This document shows, one piece after another, positions 11,921 through 24,690 of a stretch of 64,000 bases of DNA; position 1 is the first letter of the stretch, and the number at the start of each line of letters is the position of its first letter. A program made the translations under genes and the position numbers. The notes below the pieces were generated by a model. The model ran no database searches. It worked only from the letters and a program-made list of their open reading frames with translations, and was not told the origin of the DNA. The stretch covers positions 101,512 through 165,511 of the forward strand of contig FN648299.1 in NCBI GenBank assembly GCA_000310025.1, read 5' to 3'. Source of the stretch: Ectocarpus siliculosus. Its lineage: Eukaryota > Sar > Phaeophyceae > Ectocarpales > Ectocarpaceae.

Positions 11921-12520
11921 GTGTGGTTGGATCCGTTTTGGATATTTTTCTTCTCTTCTGTCTGCTGTGCTTGTCCAAAGTCAATGTTTGGCCGCCCCGC
12001 GCGGGCTTACCCCCCCCCCCCCCTTGGAAAACCCGAACCCCCCCCTCTCCAATGGTTGAATGTTGAGGAATACATTGCTGATGCCATTCATGCCCGCCCG
12101 CCCGACGTTTTTAGAAAGTAAACACACCGCTGTATTACGGCACTACAGCACTACAGCCCGACTCAAGCAGCAGAAGCTGCGGCCGATACAGACTCGCCCC
12201 GCCGTTTGGCCGCAGCAGAACGTAAAAGGCCACGGGAAGAGGGAAGCGTGATATCATAGCTGGTGTGTCGCATCGGAAGGGGTGGGCGTTGCGGTCTGTG
12301 GGTTTGTGGAAACCGGCTCGTGGAAAGTTCCTCGGCTTCAACCAACCACCCTTTGTCGGGAAGACGCGGAGAGTGGGCACGGAGACAAGCAGGGCATAGG
12401 GGAGAGCCGGCGCAAACGGAGAGCCGGCACAATTGACCCCGGCACACGGAGGAGGGGATCAAGATGGTGCCCGAGGCCGCACACCTGCCGGCAGCATCCC
12501 AGCGGCTGGCCTCCCTAAAG
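11921..12520 (+). CDS. Candidate 5' exons of the PH-domain gene (or a separate small gene)
   Basis: Three short plus-strand coding-like stretches. A frame ending at about 12117 contains WLNVEEYIADAIHARPPDVF. A second runs 12157-12247 (TQAAEAAADTDSPRRLAAAE) and ends AAGC|GTGATA. A third runs 12400-12520 (GEPAQLTPAHGGGDQDGA) and ends CTAAAG|GTGAGG. The phases join in series, but the first junction would need an unusually short intron of 39 bp. The EYIADAIHARPPDVF peptide is loosely like the RIIa/Dpy-30 dimerisation helix seen in some ciliary and kinase-anchoring proteins; this is speculative. The Ala/Glu/Gly-rich composition resembles the N-terminal part of the downstream PH gene. Connection to the exon at 15221 was not established. 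Confidence 0.35.
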
Positions 12521-13311
12521 GTGAGGGCTGCTACTGCTGGTGTACACCGGCAACTACCTTTGTTTGTGATGATGAGGCGAGGGTTGTTTCGGTTGGACAG
12601 CATCCCGAGAAAAGCGTGCGCGTGCGTCGTCGTCACCCTTTCGCCCAGGGAAGAAGTTGGGGTGCGACGTTGGTGGCTCCTCTCCTGGTTGTGCTTCTTC
12701 TGCCCCTTGTAGGCGAGACAGCAGCACCGCGACGGCACGCTACATGCCGCGCCGGCGCCCGCCTTTTACTCCGCGAATTCCTGGATTTGTTGTCGTTGGC
12801 GATGTGCGGACAATCATCATGACTGGTTCTTTGTCTGGCGTCTTTATTAATAATACCACAGAACAAGACTTTTGGTGTTTGCAACGCATGTACGACGGGT
12901 GTGGGGTGGTGTGCACCGTTCTGCTGTGCTCGTTGTATCCAATGTGCGAGAGTGCCTGACTGCTGATGAGGATCCAGGCGTATGCCAATAACCAGTCCAG
13001 TACACACAGCAGCAGTTGCAAAGGAGACCCTTTGTACCTGCTTTCCTAATTTACCCAGCAAATTTCTCCAGTCCGTTGTGTTGTTGCGAGACAACGGTCC
13101 GTGCTTCTGACTCGCCGCCAAACTGCAACGTGTGGTACCGCACCAACACTTCTGATTCAACGATATATCCGTTTGAGCAGGTAGTCCTTGTCGGTAGCAA
13201 ACCCCTGAGACGCTACCCACTACATGAAGTAGGGCACCCTGGGGGTTTACGATTTTTGCCGTGCTCATGATCTTGCTCCCCCCAGCAGCCCTACGATGCA
13301 GATTGCCTCTG

Positions 13312-13368
13312 TACTACATACATACATACATACATACATACATACATACATACATACATACATACGAC
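13312..13368. repeat. CATA tetranucleotide microsatellite
   Basis: About a dozen uninterrupted copies of the tetranucleotide CATA/ATAC. It lies in the interval between the candidate 5' exons and the main body of the PH gene. Confidence 0.95.
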
Positions 13369-15220
13369 ATATACCCAATGCTTTGTATGCGCGCATATGC
13401 GTGAGTAGATGTCCACGCTCCAAATGCATGCATACAGAGCAGATCCGTAGTGCAACGTTTTCGAGGCTACTACCGCAATACAAGCACGGCTTGCTTGGAT
13501 GCCGGCGATTGTTTTGACCATGTGCCATGCCCACACAACTCTAATAGAACGAGCCGACGACCCCGTGCGTTACATGTTTGCCCGCTAGAACACCGCGGCC
13601 CCCCTCAATGAGCCAATGGAACCAAAGGTTGTACTTCCATACACATGGTCATCGTCTCTACATACCTAGACTACGGTACAAGTTCCCATACACAGCATTT
13701 GTCGAAGGTGTGTTCGTTAGCCGGCTGCTTTCTCAGTGTCAGTGCTTACTCTCCAGACCCCCAACACCTACAAGCAATAGTCTACATTCCTTGGGACGGC
13801 GGGGTATTTTGTCCAACGGGTAGCTCCAGCTGCTGTACATCGTGGGTAGGTCTTTCTTCTCAAATGATGTGTATACCATCGTATGCCGACCATCAAGAGG
13901 GTGCAAAACAGAAACAACGAGTGTGTTCATGTTTAGATATGTAGACTAGTTCAGCTGCGCACATGTCGTGTAAGCACAGCATGGCAATACCATGTGCTGG
14001 CAATGTCGGAGGAGAGGGAAGGGAGAAATCTTATGGTAGTTGATAGCACCCGCACTTGCATTTGAGAAATGTATATCGTAAGCATATTTTCTCTAATAAA
14101 ATGCATGCTCAGTATGTACTCCCCAAACGTGAACAATACAAACCTGAACGCCCAGCACAATTATATATATTTATTCTTTGTACAACATTATATGAAAGCG
14201 CACTTGCTGTACAAGCTTGAACTCCCCTCCACTGAAACCTACTTCTTCATATTTGCGGCCGTTTGTAGCTAACCTCCGCCAAAACGAGAGGCGCTCTTGA
14301 GCATCGCCGCTACAACAACAGTAACTGCTGTGCCCCGGAGCATCCGTAGAAGTATGCGTACAGGGCGCCAACGAACTTGTAGCGCGCGGAGATGTATAGC
14401 GCAATACGTCTCAGATTTGGTTTCCGTTACCCGCTCACCAAGCACCAAGAGGGGAAAACGTCAATCGCGGGTTGCATTTGATGAAACATTCGCGAGGACG
14501 GAAGGTTGCTTGCTATACGGTCGTCGTCATCACAGAAGCAGTTTGTCGTTATTTTTTTGTACTTCTGGGCAAGGGTCCGCGGAGGTGCAGCATAAGAATG
14601 TAGGACCTACGGATGGAAGATTGGACGGAAACACAGGTTATGAACAAAGAGAGAGTAGTTGTATGCATACTGGCGTTGATTCTGTGGGTTTTCTGGATTC
14701 CTAGCATACATTATCGCGCTTTGAGCGGGGAGCGTGTTGGAAAGTAGTCGGTGTGTTTCGAGTTTGTTTGTTGTCGTGGGTATTTTTAGGTTTCAGGTTT
14801 AGGGACTTTTTAATTGCGAAGACAAGAACAATAGGATTGGGGCGGAACAGTAGGAGCAACTTTAAAATCCGACGCAACTGCAAGACACTATTTATTTGCC
14901 GTTTGCATTTTGTCCATCTGTGATTACTCGAATCAGAAGGATCAGCGACCTAGGCATAGCGAATTGAACATCACTTGTTCATGCTTCATCGCGCCCCCTC
15001 TGGGTTGGTAAGACCCTGAACATAGAACGCAACGTGCGAAAATCGAAGAGATTGTGAAGTCGTGGCATGGGCGAGAAGGCCGATTGCGTACAAGCAGAAC
15101 GCGTACTACTACTGCTGTTTTCATGTGTCTAGCCTCATGAGGTCTTCTGTGAGGAGAATTTACAACCGCGTTCGCAGCGTGACTTGAACGCTCGTTTTTT
15201 TTCGTCCCATCCCTGTTCAG

Positions 15221-15734
15221 GGGGAGGCAGCGCCAACGGCGGTGAATGTCGTAGCTCCCACCACGGCTGCAACGAAGAAGGCAGCAGCATCGGCGTCCAG
15301 CCGAAGAAGGACACGCGAAGACGACGGGGGCAACAGTGCCGGCGAAAACGTTTCCGGCGAAAACGTTTCCGGCGACGCAGGTCAGTGCCAAAGGCGACAA
15401 CAACGCCTATTGTACGGACGAGATTTGTTGGCTGGGGGGGGGTGGCGATGAGCGACCGCTACATAGTGTAGCGCACTTTTTGTGTTCCCTGCCGACTTTG
15501 ACGGCCTCGACCACGCGCCACGGCAAGAGGAGGAAGCAATCGAAGGAGAGAGAGAGGGATAGCGACACGGAAGGGGGCGGAGAGGGAGGGCTGCTACCGC
15601 CTTTGCCATCTGAAACGTGTAGGTAATTTCGCCCGAGACTTCTTTATAGTTAGTTTTCTTTCAGAACTTTTCAACTCTCGTCCGTCGTCGTTTTTTTTTG
15701 TTTTGTTTGGGCTTCTAGGGGAGAGAGAGCGGCC

Positions 15735-15773
<39 letters not shown>

Positions 15774-17589
15774 AGAAGCGGGAGGTAGAGAAGGGGCGAC
15801 GCCGACAACAGCAGCCGCCGAGCCACCGCTACCGCCGCCATCGATGCAACACGTCGGCGCCGCCGGGGGGAATAACGGCGGCAGCGGCGGCAGGGGCGGC
15901 GGCGAGAGTCGGGTAGGGAGCGGAGCGGAAGATCGCTTCTCTTCTTCGGCGAGCTTTGGCAGCGTGACGCAAACCAAGCCGGTGGGGACGGGCACCTCCA
16001 CCTGGAAGGGATCATTCGTGAAGGTAGGCGCAAAAGAATACGAGACCTGGTACTGTAAGACAACCACGACGAAATGTTGAGCGACGTTACACTTGTGGCA
16101 GGCGGGACCCCGGGTATCCCACGGAGTACTCGTTGCCGTGCATGCCGTAGTCGTTAGACCATTCCCTTCAAAAGCCTGGACGGAGCACGCCGGATTTTCA
16201 CCGGACCAGGCGATCACATTACCAAGCGCGAAGCGTCGTGAGGTATTATTCGGCGAATCGCATGGATGGTGCGCTGCATCCTGCGACGGGTGATCGGCAC
16301 CTTGTGCTTTCTTGCATTGCGTCAGGGGCGCGCAAACAAACACGCAGCAGAGTGACAATGTAGAAGAAAGACGGCTGATTGTACTTATCAGCCGAGGATC
16401 AGGTTGCCGTTTAGGGTGCACGAATGGGGGGTGCACGCGCCATGGCTGTACAGCCGTATACCATTGTTTACGGGGTTTGGTTTGGGGCAGTCGCGTGGTT
16501 GTGGCATTGGTCGTACGGCCGCGGCCGAGGAGTGAATTTTCTTAAGGGGCTAGAAACGCCCGACAGGCGATGGGGCTACTACCGCTGTTGCTGTTGTTGG
16601 CATGGGAGAGGACCTGTGGTGGCGCGTGAAGGCGCCGCTGTTTCTGTCTGTTTGGGCAGCCGGCGGGCTCACAGCAGTTGCCGCTGCTGACGCTAGCTTT
16701 GAGCAGCCGCATTTTAAACTTGTGCTCCGGAAATTATTTGTAACTCGAACCGCTGGTTGTGTCGCTGCTTTCTTGGCATCATACGTATGAGTGAGCTTGA
16801 ACGGTGCGCCTTACCCTCGTCGCCCTCGCCGCTTTGCTCGCGATGGATTGTCTATAGGGGAGCCGCTGCTGTTGCAGCTGCGTGCCTCTGTCGCGAAGAG
16901 GCAGCAGCGCCGACGCTAGGGTAAGCTCCGGACAGGCAGGGGCTCCCGAGACGTTCGACGGCGAGAGCGACGGCTGGGTAAAGCCGCAAGAGCCGACGGA
17001 AAAGGGCAAGGGCAAGGGCGGCTTCCGTCCGCGCCATCGGAGGGGACACTCAACGGGTACGGGGACCAGCACGTTTTTTTTGTCAAACAAGAGCCAGTTC
17101 ATAAACGTAGGTTACAGGGACGGTAAGAACAAAGAGTCCATTTTCCTACGAAAACAACTCCAGCGGTCCCCACCTCAATCTCCGTCCGTCGCCTCTTTCT
17201 CAACAGGACACATCGCGCACGGCACAAACCCCTCAGCAAGAGCTGCGCGCATCACCCAGCCTCAAGGCTGGGAGGCCGGCGGCGGCGGCAGCAGTGCCAC
17301 GACATCCACAACGTCATCGACCGGCAGCACCGCTCTGGCCGTGGCGGCGGCAAGCGGCGGCGGCGAAGGGGGCCGGGAGACGGTCCTGTCGTGGGGGAGG
17401 AGGTCGGGTTCTTGGGGCGCCGGAGGGGTTGCTGCTGCGGACCGGGAGTTCAACCGCATCTTGAAGTCCGGGGTCGATGTGTTCAAGCATTGCTGTAAGT
17501 TGTTATGTGTCGTGCTTGGCATCGCGGGTGTTGGCGTTCAATCGAAGCTGTAGGCGGTATCGTACTTGGTATTGTGGGTGTTTTGTGTC

Positions 17590-17640
<51 letters not shown>

Positions 17641-19955
17641 CCTGCTGCTATTGTGTCCCGATGTCGGGACGATGGAAGCTTTTCCTGTCGGTTGTGGTGG
17701 CTTGCGAGGCTTCTGTAGACTGCCTTGTTTTCTTCTGTTGACGTATCAACCCTGTCCAGTGTATCGCACGCACGTACGCAGCGTCAATTTCAAGTAGGCA
17801 GTTGGAAAGTCGTCGCACGGTCCCTTGCGCAATTCTTGGCGCGCTTAGCACAGGAACCAAAGGCGGGACCCGGAATGTTTGGTTGACTCGGGTGGCTTTT
17901 TAGTGCCAGGTTTCGCCGAACATACCGAGAACCATGTAGGATAGTTCTTTCCGGTCCACGAATGGATGTGGAAGGTGGGGCTTACATGCCATCGTTTCCA
18001 GGGCCGAACCGGTTTTCTTGCAGAATGGAGAACGTTGCCTACACCTGTAAGGAGACACCATCGCAGATGACGGGTCGATAACATTTGTTCCGCGAACATA
18101 TAGAGTCAGATCGTCCGCCGTGTAGTCACGCAAGCTACTGTTGCTCACCGCATTATTTTCATTCCTGCCGTTCTTCGTGCGGGCACATTCTCCGACGGTT
18201 TGGTCGCGACAGCAACGCGGGAGTCAACCCAGCAGTGGGTGGACGTGGTGCCGAAACGAATCAAGGAGTTCTTGTCCAGGAGCTGTCCGCTGGAGGACGA
18301 AAATGAAGGTATGTGTTTCTCATGTACTCATTTTTTCGTTCTACGCGTATGATATATAACCGCAATGGCAAATTTTTGTCATTTGCGACAAGTTTTGGAA
18401 CGGGAAGGAGTATGTTTTTTTCAAAACCCACATTCGGTTAGCTTTTTCTCCTCTCCGTTCTCGTCGCCGATGACCCTCCCTTTCTTGCCTTGTCATTGTT
18501 TCTTGTTGCCTTCTTGGCTTTTGCAGGCCTGGTGACGCTGTTCCTGGACAAGGAGCGGGAGAACTTGTGCTGGTGCCCCCCCGGCGCGGCGGAACTTGTG
18601 CCGGATGAGCGGTACTCCCTGAGCGTCCGCTCCCTCGTCGAGGTGCGCCTAGATGGGAGGAGGGCCCAGAACAACCGACTCGCAGCTCAGGCGGGACACG
18701 CCACTCGAAAGCGTTGTTATTGTCGTCGCGGCCTTATGTATTGGAGCGTTGTTTCAGTCGCCAATCATGACCCCACCCCCGCCCTCGGCGCGGTAGAATG
18801 GCCAGCCTTCTGAGCGGAAAACGCCTCAATGCTCTATGTCTCGGGGTTCGGAAGAAAGCGAAGGGTCCACTGAGACTTGCCAGACTCTTTGCGGCCGCGA
18901 TGTTCTGACGGGGCCCCACGAAAGCCCGATTTGCCTTCCTGCGTCGTCATTCCTCGTTCAACCAAACCATTGGTCGAGGGTCTGATGCGTAGCGCTGGCG
19001 TCATTGTCGTGGAAAATTGAAGCCAAATGGTCGTCCAGCGTCGTTAGTCCCTTTCCAAGCAAATCTTCCAACTGGTGCGATCGAGCTAACTGGTGCGTGC
19101 TCCCGGCTTAAAGCGGAATGGCCGCCTCGTCTCCACACGAGCAACACGGACAAAAAAATCAAAGCCCTCATACAAGCATTTTTTTTTTACCGTTATGTCA
19201 TATTCTTGGCTGGTGCTGTTGTCCCAGCCGGGGCCCAGAGACGTGGACGAGCAGTATTTTTTCCCACTAGCAGCATGTTGAACGCCTAAGACTGTCCTTA
19301 CGTATGCCATTTCTCTCCCCTCCCCTCCCCTTCTCTCCCAACGATGGCGTACGTCATCATGGGTGCGCCACTGCTCGTTAACCGCAGGTCGTCCCCGGAG
19401 ACTCGGTCCACCCCCGTGTGCTCTCCCTTCGGTCCGCGGGCCGCGCGAACCCGCTGGTGTTCGAGCTCGACTCGGACGACCTCTACGACATCCTTTCGCA
19501 GGTAATGCAAAATAAGCATGCTGGGGTAGCGAGCAATCCTCGTGTGTTGGCACTGGGTACCCTTGTGTTCTTCGTGTCATGCAAACCTGAAAGGTGCCCC
19601 GCAATAATTGGTGGATGGATCGGGCAGGTGTCAAAATTATTTTACCCTTCCCGTTTTCCCACGTCATCTGGTTTGGTTCGTGCTGGCTTGAGTAAAGCTT
19701 AGCTTAGACCTTCCTTTTGTTGATGAGGAGGAAGGGATGATCGCGTAGGCACGGTCCCGCGTGCAAAGCTTAAGCCTGTCAACAACTTCTTTTTTTGCGC
19801 ACCTGCTCACCTTGTGTGTGTTGACCCCGTCCCCATTCCCTGCCCCCCGCCCTACCGTGGATTGCGATCGTTCCCAGGGGATCGTGCGCATTCTGGAGAG
19901 AAACCATCTCCGCGACACGCTCATGGTCGACCCCAGAAACTTCGCAGCCATCTGA
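15221..19955 (+). CDS. PH-like domain protein with low-complexity N-terminal region (eight exons, 5' end open)
   Basis: Exons 15221-15380, 15719-16023, 16936-17056, 17207-17494, 18213-18308, 18527-18642, 19388-19501 and 19878-19955 (TGA 19953-19955) all join in frame. Good borders include CTGCT|GTAAGT, GAAG|GTATGT, TTTTGCAG|GCCTG and CGTTCCCAG|GGGATC. The N-terminal part is Ala/Ser/Gly-rich with a Gln run of about 12 (15735-15773). The C-terminal ~150 residues begin DREFNRILKSGVDVFKH and continue through LVTLFLDKERENLCWC, RYSLSVRSLVEVVPGDS and LVFELDSDDLYDIL. This matches the strand order and the 'V.PG' turn of a pleckstrin-homology domain, as in phospholipase-C-type PH modules, so phosphoinositide or membrane binding is likely. 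No catalytic domain is seen. The initiator Met is not assigned; exon 1 starts after CCTGTTCAG and more exons probably lie upstream. Divergent from the membrane-protein gene. Confidence 0.7.
15735..15773 (+). repeat. CAG microsatellite coding for polyglutamine
   Basis: About 12 consecutive CAG codons in the second exon of the PH-domain gene. The repeat is in frame and gives a poly-Gln tract, so length variation would change the protein. Confidence 0.9.
16136..16290 (+). repeat. Dispersed repeat, copy 2
   Basis: Partner of the inverted copy at 136-290. It lies inside the 912-bp intron between the second and third exons of the PH gene. One short segment in the middle (around 16164-16176) differs from copy 1 in both sequence and length; the flanks are nearly identical. 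Confidence 0.8.
17594..17641 (+). repeat. CTG microsatellite in PH-gene intron
   Basis: About 14 consecutive GCT/CTG triplets in the intron between exons 17207-17494 and 18213-18308. Non-coding on this model, because the intron begins at the GTAAGT donor at 17495. Confidence 0.9.
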
Positions 19956-22900
19956 TGGGCTCGCGAGAACGCGAGAACGGGCCTTTGGTTTCTGTCCGGA
20001 CTTTTGTCGGTGACGCGGCGGACTGCCTCGGGTTGTAATGTCCTCTTGTCGATAGCTTTTTGTCGGGGAGGGGGGGGGAGGGGAGGGCGCGCTTGGAGGA
20101 AGGAGACTCTCTGGGGAGAAGGAGAGGAAGCTTTTCAATTATATCGGATCCGCCAACCCCTTGTTTCTCGCTGCCCCCGCTGCGGTTTCCCGGAAGACAA
20201 GAAAAACGCCCCCGTTTCTCTCAGGGCGTCTCGTTCCTTCTTCCTGCTGGAATGTAGGAACCCCGATGTATCTAATTCATATCTAGTGTTTTTAATTGTT
20301 CGTTTAGGTTTCTTTGTTCTGATGTCTTGTTTGTTTTTCTTTTTCTATGTTGCCGCCCACCCATCCTTTTTCGTGCTGCAATTGTTGGTGTTTTGTAGTG
20401 TTCGAGTTTGTGGCGCGTCTGCGCTTGTAGAGCTCGGTGTGGTAGGTTCTTGCGATAGGCAGGCCTGGCAGCGCAGTAGCTACCGACGGCACACATTACC
20501 GCTGCTGCTACTTGCTTGTGGTATCCGGCGCCATACTTTGGGTCTCGCACCTGGGTCGCTGGCCGGGGGGCTGGCCGCTGATGTTTTTCACTCGTTCGTG
20601 TTCTCGTTCTTCGTTCGTGTTTGGTTCGTTGAATGCAGTAGGTAAAAAAAAACAAAAACACACGGGTTCCGCTAGAGCGGCTTTTCTTCGACACACATCC
20701 TCCCGTGCGACGACGCGCTTGTTCGGCGTGGTAGGACTAGCCTTTGTTCACGCACTTTCCACCGGTCTGCTGTGTTCACAATGACCAACACGATGCGGGG
20801 GGCGGGGGGCGCGCGTGCTAGAGTATGAGTAGACCCCACACTACACACGCGTATGGTGTGCATTGGATGTGTCTCACACATCCGCTGTTTTGTTTGTTTT
20901 TCGTATCGTTTGCTGTTCGGTGTTTATTTCAGTCCCTTGTCCACTTTTTGTTATTTTTTTGGCGCCGATTATGTTCCTGGTGGTTTCATTTGTCCATCTC
21001 TTGTCTGGGTTTCCATCCAATCCACACCGTGCGTCTGTCCGTGGCATGTCGAAGCACTCGTACGTTGTTTTACAAGATCTTACCGTAGTTGTCCGATGAA
21101 CAAGAGGAAGGGGTGGAAATCAATTGCTTGGATACAGCTATGCATACTGCTTCTGTTTGTGTGGTTGTGGAGACGGTGATGGAGGCGTGGTAGCTAGCGT
21201 GTTTACGGCAGAAGTTGGTGGTTTGTGTTGGTCGCGTTTGGGCTTTGGTCGTGTCGTTGTCCACTCTTGGTGGGTTGGTGGTTTCTTGGTGGTGGTGGTG
21301 ATGGTGGTGGTGGTGATGGTGGTGGAGGTGGTGGTGGTGTGGTGCGTGCGAAGAGCCGCAGGGTCGCCGCTCAAGGGCACGGTGCATTCTGCGCAACAGT
21401 CAAGATGCCATGGATCTAGCCAAAGCGTGGATCGGCGAAACAGACCGAAATGCCTTGAAAGAGTAGTGGTTACGGCAATGTAGTGGGACGGGGCAACGGG
21501 CAACCGGTGGTGGCTGCCCCGTGTCCATACTCCAGTAGAACGAGCACGATCTCTCGGCCTTTGGTTGGGTGAAGAGTGAAAAAGTCAGCCTGAAGCGAGC
21601 GCTGGCTGTACGATACGATCGTAAGCTATAGTCTAGGCGTTGATATGGCATGAACGCGTTGTGTTTCATTGGCCCTGTTATTCGGTGCGCCGGCCTGTTG
21701 GTCAGAAGCTCGGCCTCGTAGGCACTCGTTGACGATTGGTTTGGCGCGTATCGTGTTGGGCCGTTGAGTCTTCTCGGTACCAAAGAAGCCGCCAGTCTTC
21801 CTCGTATCCGGTACCTTTTATCTCGTTCCCACTCTTGGGAGAAAGACGGATTTCTGGGGCCTGCGGAGATCCAAACCAACGGATATATTCGTTGGCCGTG
21901 ATCGTTATTGCCTTGTCGGTCATCTTACTGCTGTTGAGATGGTAATGATGAAGAGGAGCGGGGATTATTGGTTTGTGAGTAAGCATCCACATCAGCAAAA
22001 CTCGCTCGTAGTGAGCGGCATCGGATGGTCATCTTTCACTCTCTTCAACGGACAAGGGGTGCTCGCGTGTCTTGTCTGTTTCGTCCCGCCTCCCCGCACT
22101 CTAGTCTGCCGTAGGTATCTGGCAATGTCACCGAACTTGCCTGCGTGGCCTGTCGTTTGCACCGTTTCGTTTGCCATATGGCGCGATCATGTTGATGAAG
22201 ATAAGTACGCACGGTATGTGGCCGGGGTGACCTCTTCACGGTGATGCTGTCGGAAATTCAAAGCCAACATAGATGTGGGGATCAACATCAACACTAAATA
22301 GCATTTTTTTACGCAAGCATATTGACAGTAGTGTCGCCGGCGCAATGGGTGGATGAAGTAAGCATGACGTCGCGTATACGTACATGCACGCTATTGATGC
22401 TGCTTTTCGATTGAGGGCATGGCCCCCTAAAACAAGAAAACTTGAGAAAGTGGACGGAGGCAGAGAATTTCAACCAGGCATGACAAAAGACATGGGAAAG
22501 AAGCAACGGCGCTCATTTTTTCTCATTCAATGTTCCTCAACTGAGGAACATCTTGGAACGTGTATGAATTGACCTCTTGATCTCTGCCCGAGAGCCCATG
22601 GGATTGCCGGTCGCATTTAGTCTTCACGTTTCATCAACCTCTGATTGTTGTTGAGTATTATGTAGAATCTCGAATGTATTCCTCGTTGTTGGGATCTCAG
22701 AAAGCACCTACAAGTATTCTGGTGGCCACGACTTCAATTGACTCTTTGTCCGGAGGGTGAGCCTCAGCGGGCGGCGGGGAAGGTCTTGAGAGAGAGAGAG
22801 GAGAGAAGGAAGGTGACAAAGCAGTCAGCAGTTGCACAGTAATGAAACAAATCCACCAGCGATTTCTCGGGCCAACATCGAACAGCATCCCAACCAACTG

Positions 22901-24618
22901 GTGGAAGGGACTGGTTCAGGGAGCGTTCCTCAAACAGCTCCAACATACGTAAAGTCCGAGCGGTGAGTCTGTACTTATGTACCAGGTATAGCCGCCCTCC
23001 AACTAGTGTACGTTGCATGTACGTACCTGCTCTTGTTCCGAAACTGCTCTTGTTACGAAACATGTATGTCGAGACGCGTCGACCCAGACGTCCCCATATA
23101 TTGCCTCCTACCTTTCGCTACTTTTTCTACCTGCAGGATGCCAAGCAATCGGGGCCTGCAGCACCACCCCCAACGTCGCTAGCCATCACATAGGCATGGA
23201 AATCTGCGTGTTGTAAGGAGCGGGAGACAGCCCTTGGCCAATCAGAAATAAATGAGGGCGCGATATTCATTCAGAGGTGTTTTTTGTCTTAGCTGTGACC
23301 TGTCGTCAGCACTCGAACGAGTCAGCGTGGGTGGCCAGGTTTATTGTCTTCCAGTCGATATTCTTTCCTGGCGAGCAGATATGTAGATGCGGCGCAAATT
23401 TATTCCAATTCCGATGAATGTGCAGGCGGGGTCACGACGATGGACACAACGACCAACGACCGGATAGGGGTGCCGTAGATACTATACCCAACACGATTCG
23501 CCGCATCCGCCCACACCGCCCACGAGCATGTGCCACACATCGCCTTGGCATACGGCAACACGACGGATAGGTCAGCTACTTACGTGTAAAGTAGTCCAGG
23601 CCCTTCCTGCCTTGGTTGTTGCACAAAGAGAACGCGAATGAACGAATGAATGCCTGCTTTTGTTTTCCCCCGCAACTCTCTCTTTGTACGTGTTTTCTCG
23701 TGTCATCTACGAAGGCTGCACTTGCCCCGTCGGAGAGTACGCGCTGTTTGCTGCCTGACGAGCACGCAATAAGGAATTCTCAGCACAGACCGGAAATTTA
23801 TTTCGGCCCCAAACCGGAGGGTGTTGCCACACACTTCGCGCCCGCCGCATAAGGTGCGTGCGTGGTGTATTATTATGTGGAGATGTCGAGCCTTCGGATC
23901 ATGGTACAGCAGATGATGCAGCGCTTCCATCATATTTCGTTGGGGTTAGGGATCAGCAAAGCTGCGCGATCCTTGCGCGTTGCGGTTTGGTCATCCCACT
24001 GTGATCCGTTTCTGTCCAGCTCAACTCATCTCAGCTTCACCTACAGGTTCTCTAACTTGTCTTGTTGGTGCCAGGCGGCACCTGGGACGAAGTTTTCTAC
24101 TTGAAGTAGTCTATCCACTGCTGTATTTCAGTTGGTATCTTTTTCCGAATATGGTGATCTCCATGTCGGAACAACGCTGGAGGCACTTAACCTTTTCTCA
24201 TAAAGCTTGCCGGTGAGACGTGTGAACCACGCTTGCTGCTTTCCGGTCGCTAGACTGCGCGATGATCTAAGAGCTTCCAATACCCGAGGTCCTACGAGCA
24301 CCGTAACGGGGACATATTGAAGTGGTTAGTGAAGGCGACAAAAATTGGCGAGGTCTAGCCACACGACCTTGGAGAAGTCGAAGCTACGCAACGTGCAATT
24401 TGCTCGGACAACCTTCTCGTGATTTGGATGGACAAAGCATCCAGGCATGGACAACGGCCAGGCAGTGGAATGTGGTGTGCCATGCGCCTTCTGACACCTG
24501 TTATTTTTTGCCCACAGGCTGGCGGGAAACATGTTCAAGAAACCGCTTGTCGCCCTACCCCATTTCTCTGGTCGTGTGCACGTGGGTGCGTGAATGATTG
24601 TGTGCTTGATGTTAACAG
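19956..24618. other. Long interval without a convincing gene
   Basis: The first ~1.2 kb is T/G-rich, with long T runs and hydrophobic open frames typical of a translated UTR, and is probably the 3' UTR and downstream flank of the PH gene. A GGTGGT-type microsatellite lies at 21280-21340 and a GA-rich tract at 22783-22808. A possible acceptor at 23136 precedes a short frame DAKQSGPAAPPPTSLAIT ending in TAG, but no partner exon was found. The missing 5' end of the ROCO locus (initiator exon and LRR N-cap) should lie in the last 1-2 kb but could not be recognised. Confidence 0.4.
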
Positions 24619-24690
24619 GGTATATCCCCAAGGAACTGGGAGCTCTCTGCCGGCTGAGGACGCTTTAGCTCGCCAAGAATCGGTTCGAAG
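24481..24690 (+). repeat. Duplicated intron-plus-LRR-exon unit, copy 1
   Basis: This ~210-bp stretch aligns with 25546-25745 over the 3' debris of an LRR exon (CACAGGCTGGCGG.AACATG), a ~75-bp intron and a complete LRR exon. Copy 1 carries the TAG. It suggests the array grew by duplication of exon plus flanking intron rather than of the exon alone. Confidence 0.6.

Noticed and set aside
12163-12738. 191-codon minus-strand open frame
   Set aside because: Overlaps plus-strand exon candidates with good donors and compatible phases. Composition looks like a GC-rich shadow.
12944-13021. Minus-strand hydrophobic frame (LLLCVLDWLLAYAWILISS)
   Set aside because: No splice acceptor at its start and on the wrong side of plus-strand exon candidates.
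14277-14404. Minus-strand aromatic-rich peptide (YISARYKFVGALYAYFYG)
   Set aside because: Looks like a membrane helix and was considered as a first exon of the MHYT-like gene. It lies beyond the divergent PH-gene exons, and no phase-compatible link was found.
15594-16436. 280-codon minus-strand open frame, the longest in the window
   Set aside because: Antisense to the polyglutamine exon and to the dispersed repeat. Contains a Cys run that is simply the reverse of CAG repeats.
20004-20645. 213-codon hydrophobic plus-strand frame
   Set aside because: Lies in T-rich sequence just after the PH-gene stop. Phe/Leu/Val richness reflects T/G composition, and it is probably 3' UTR.
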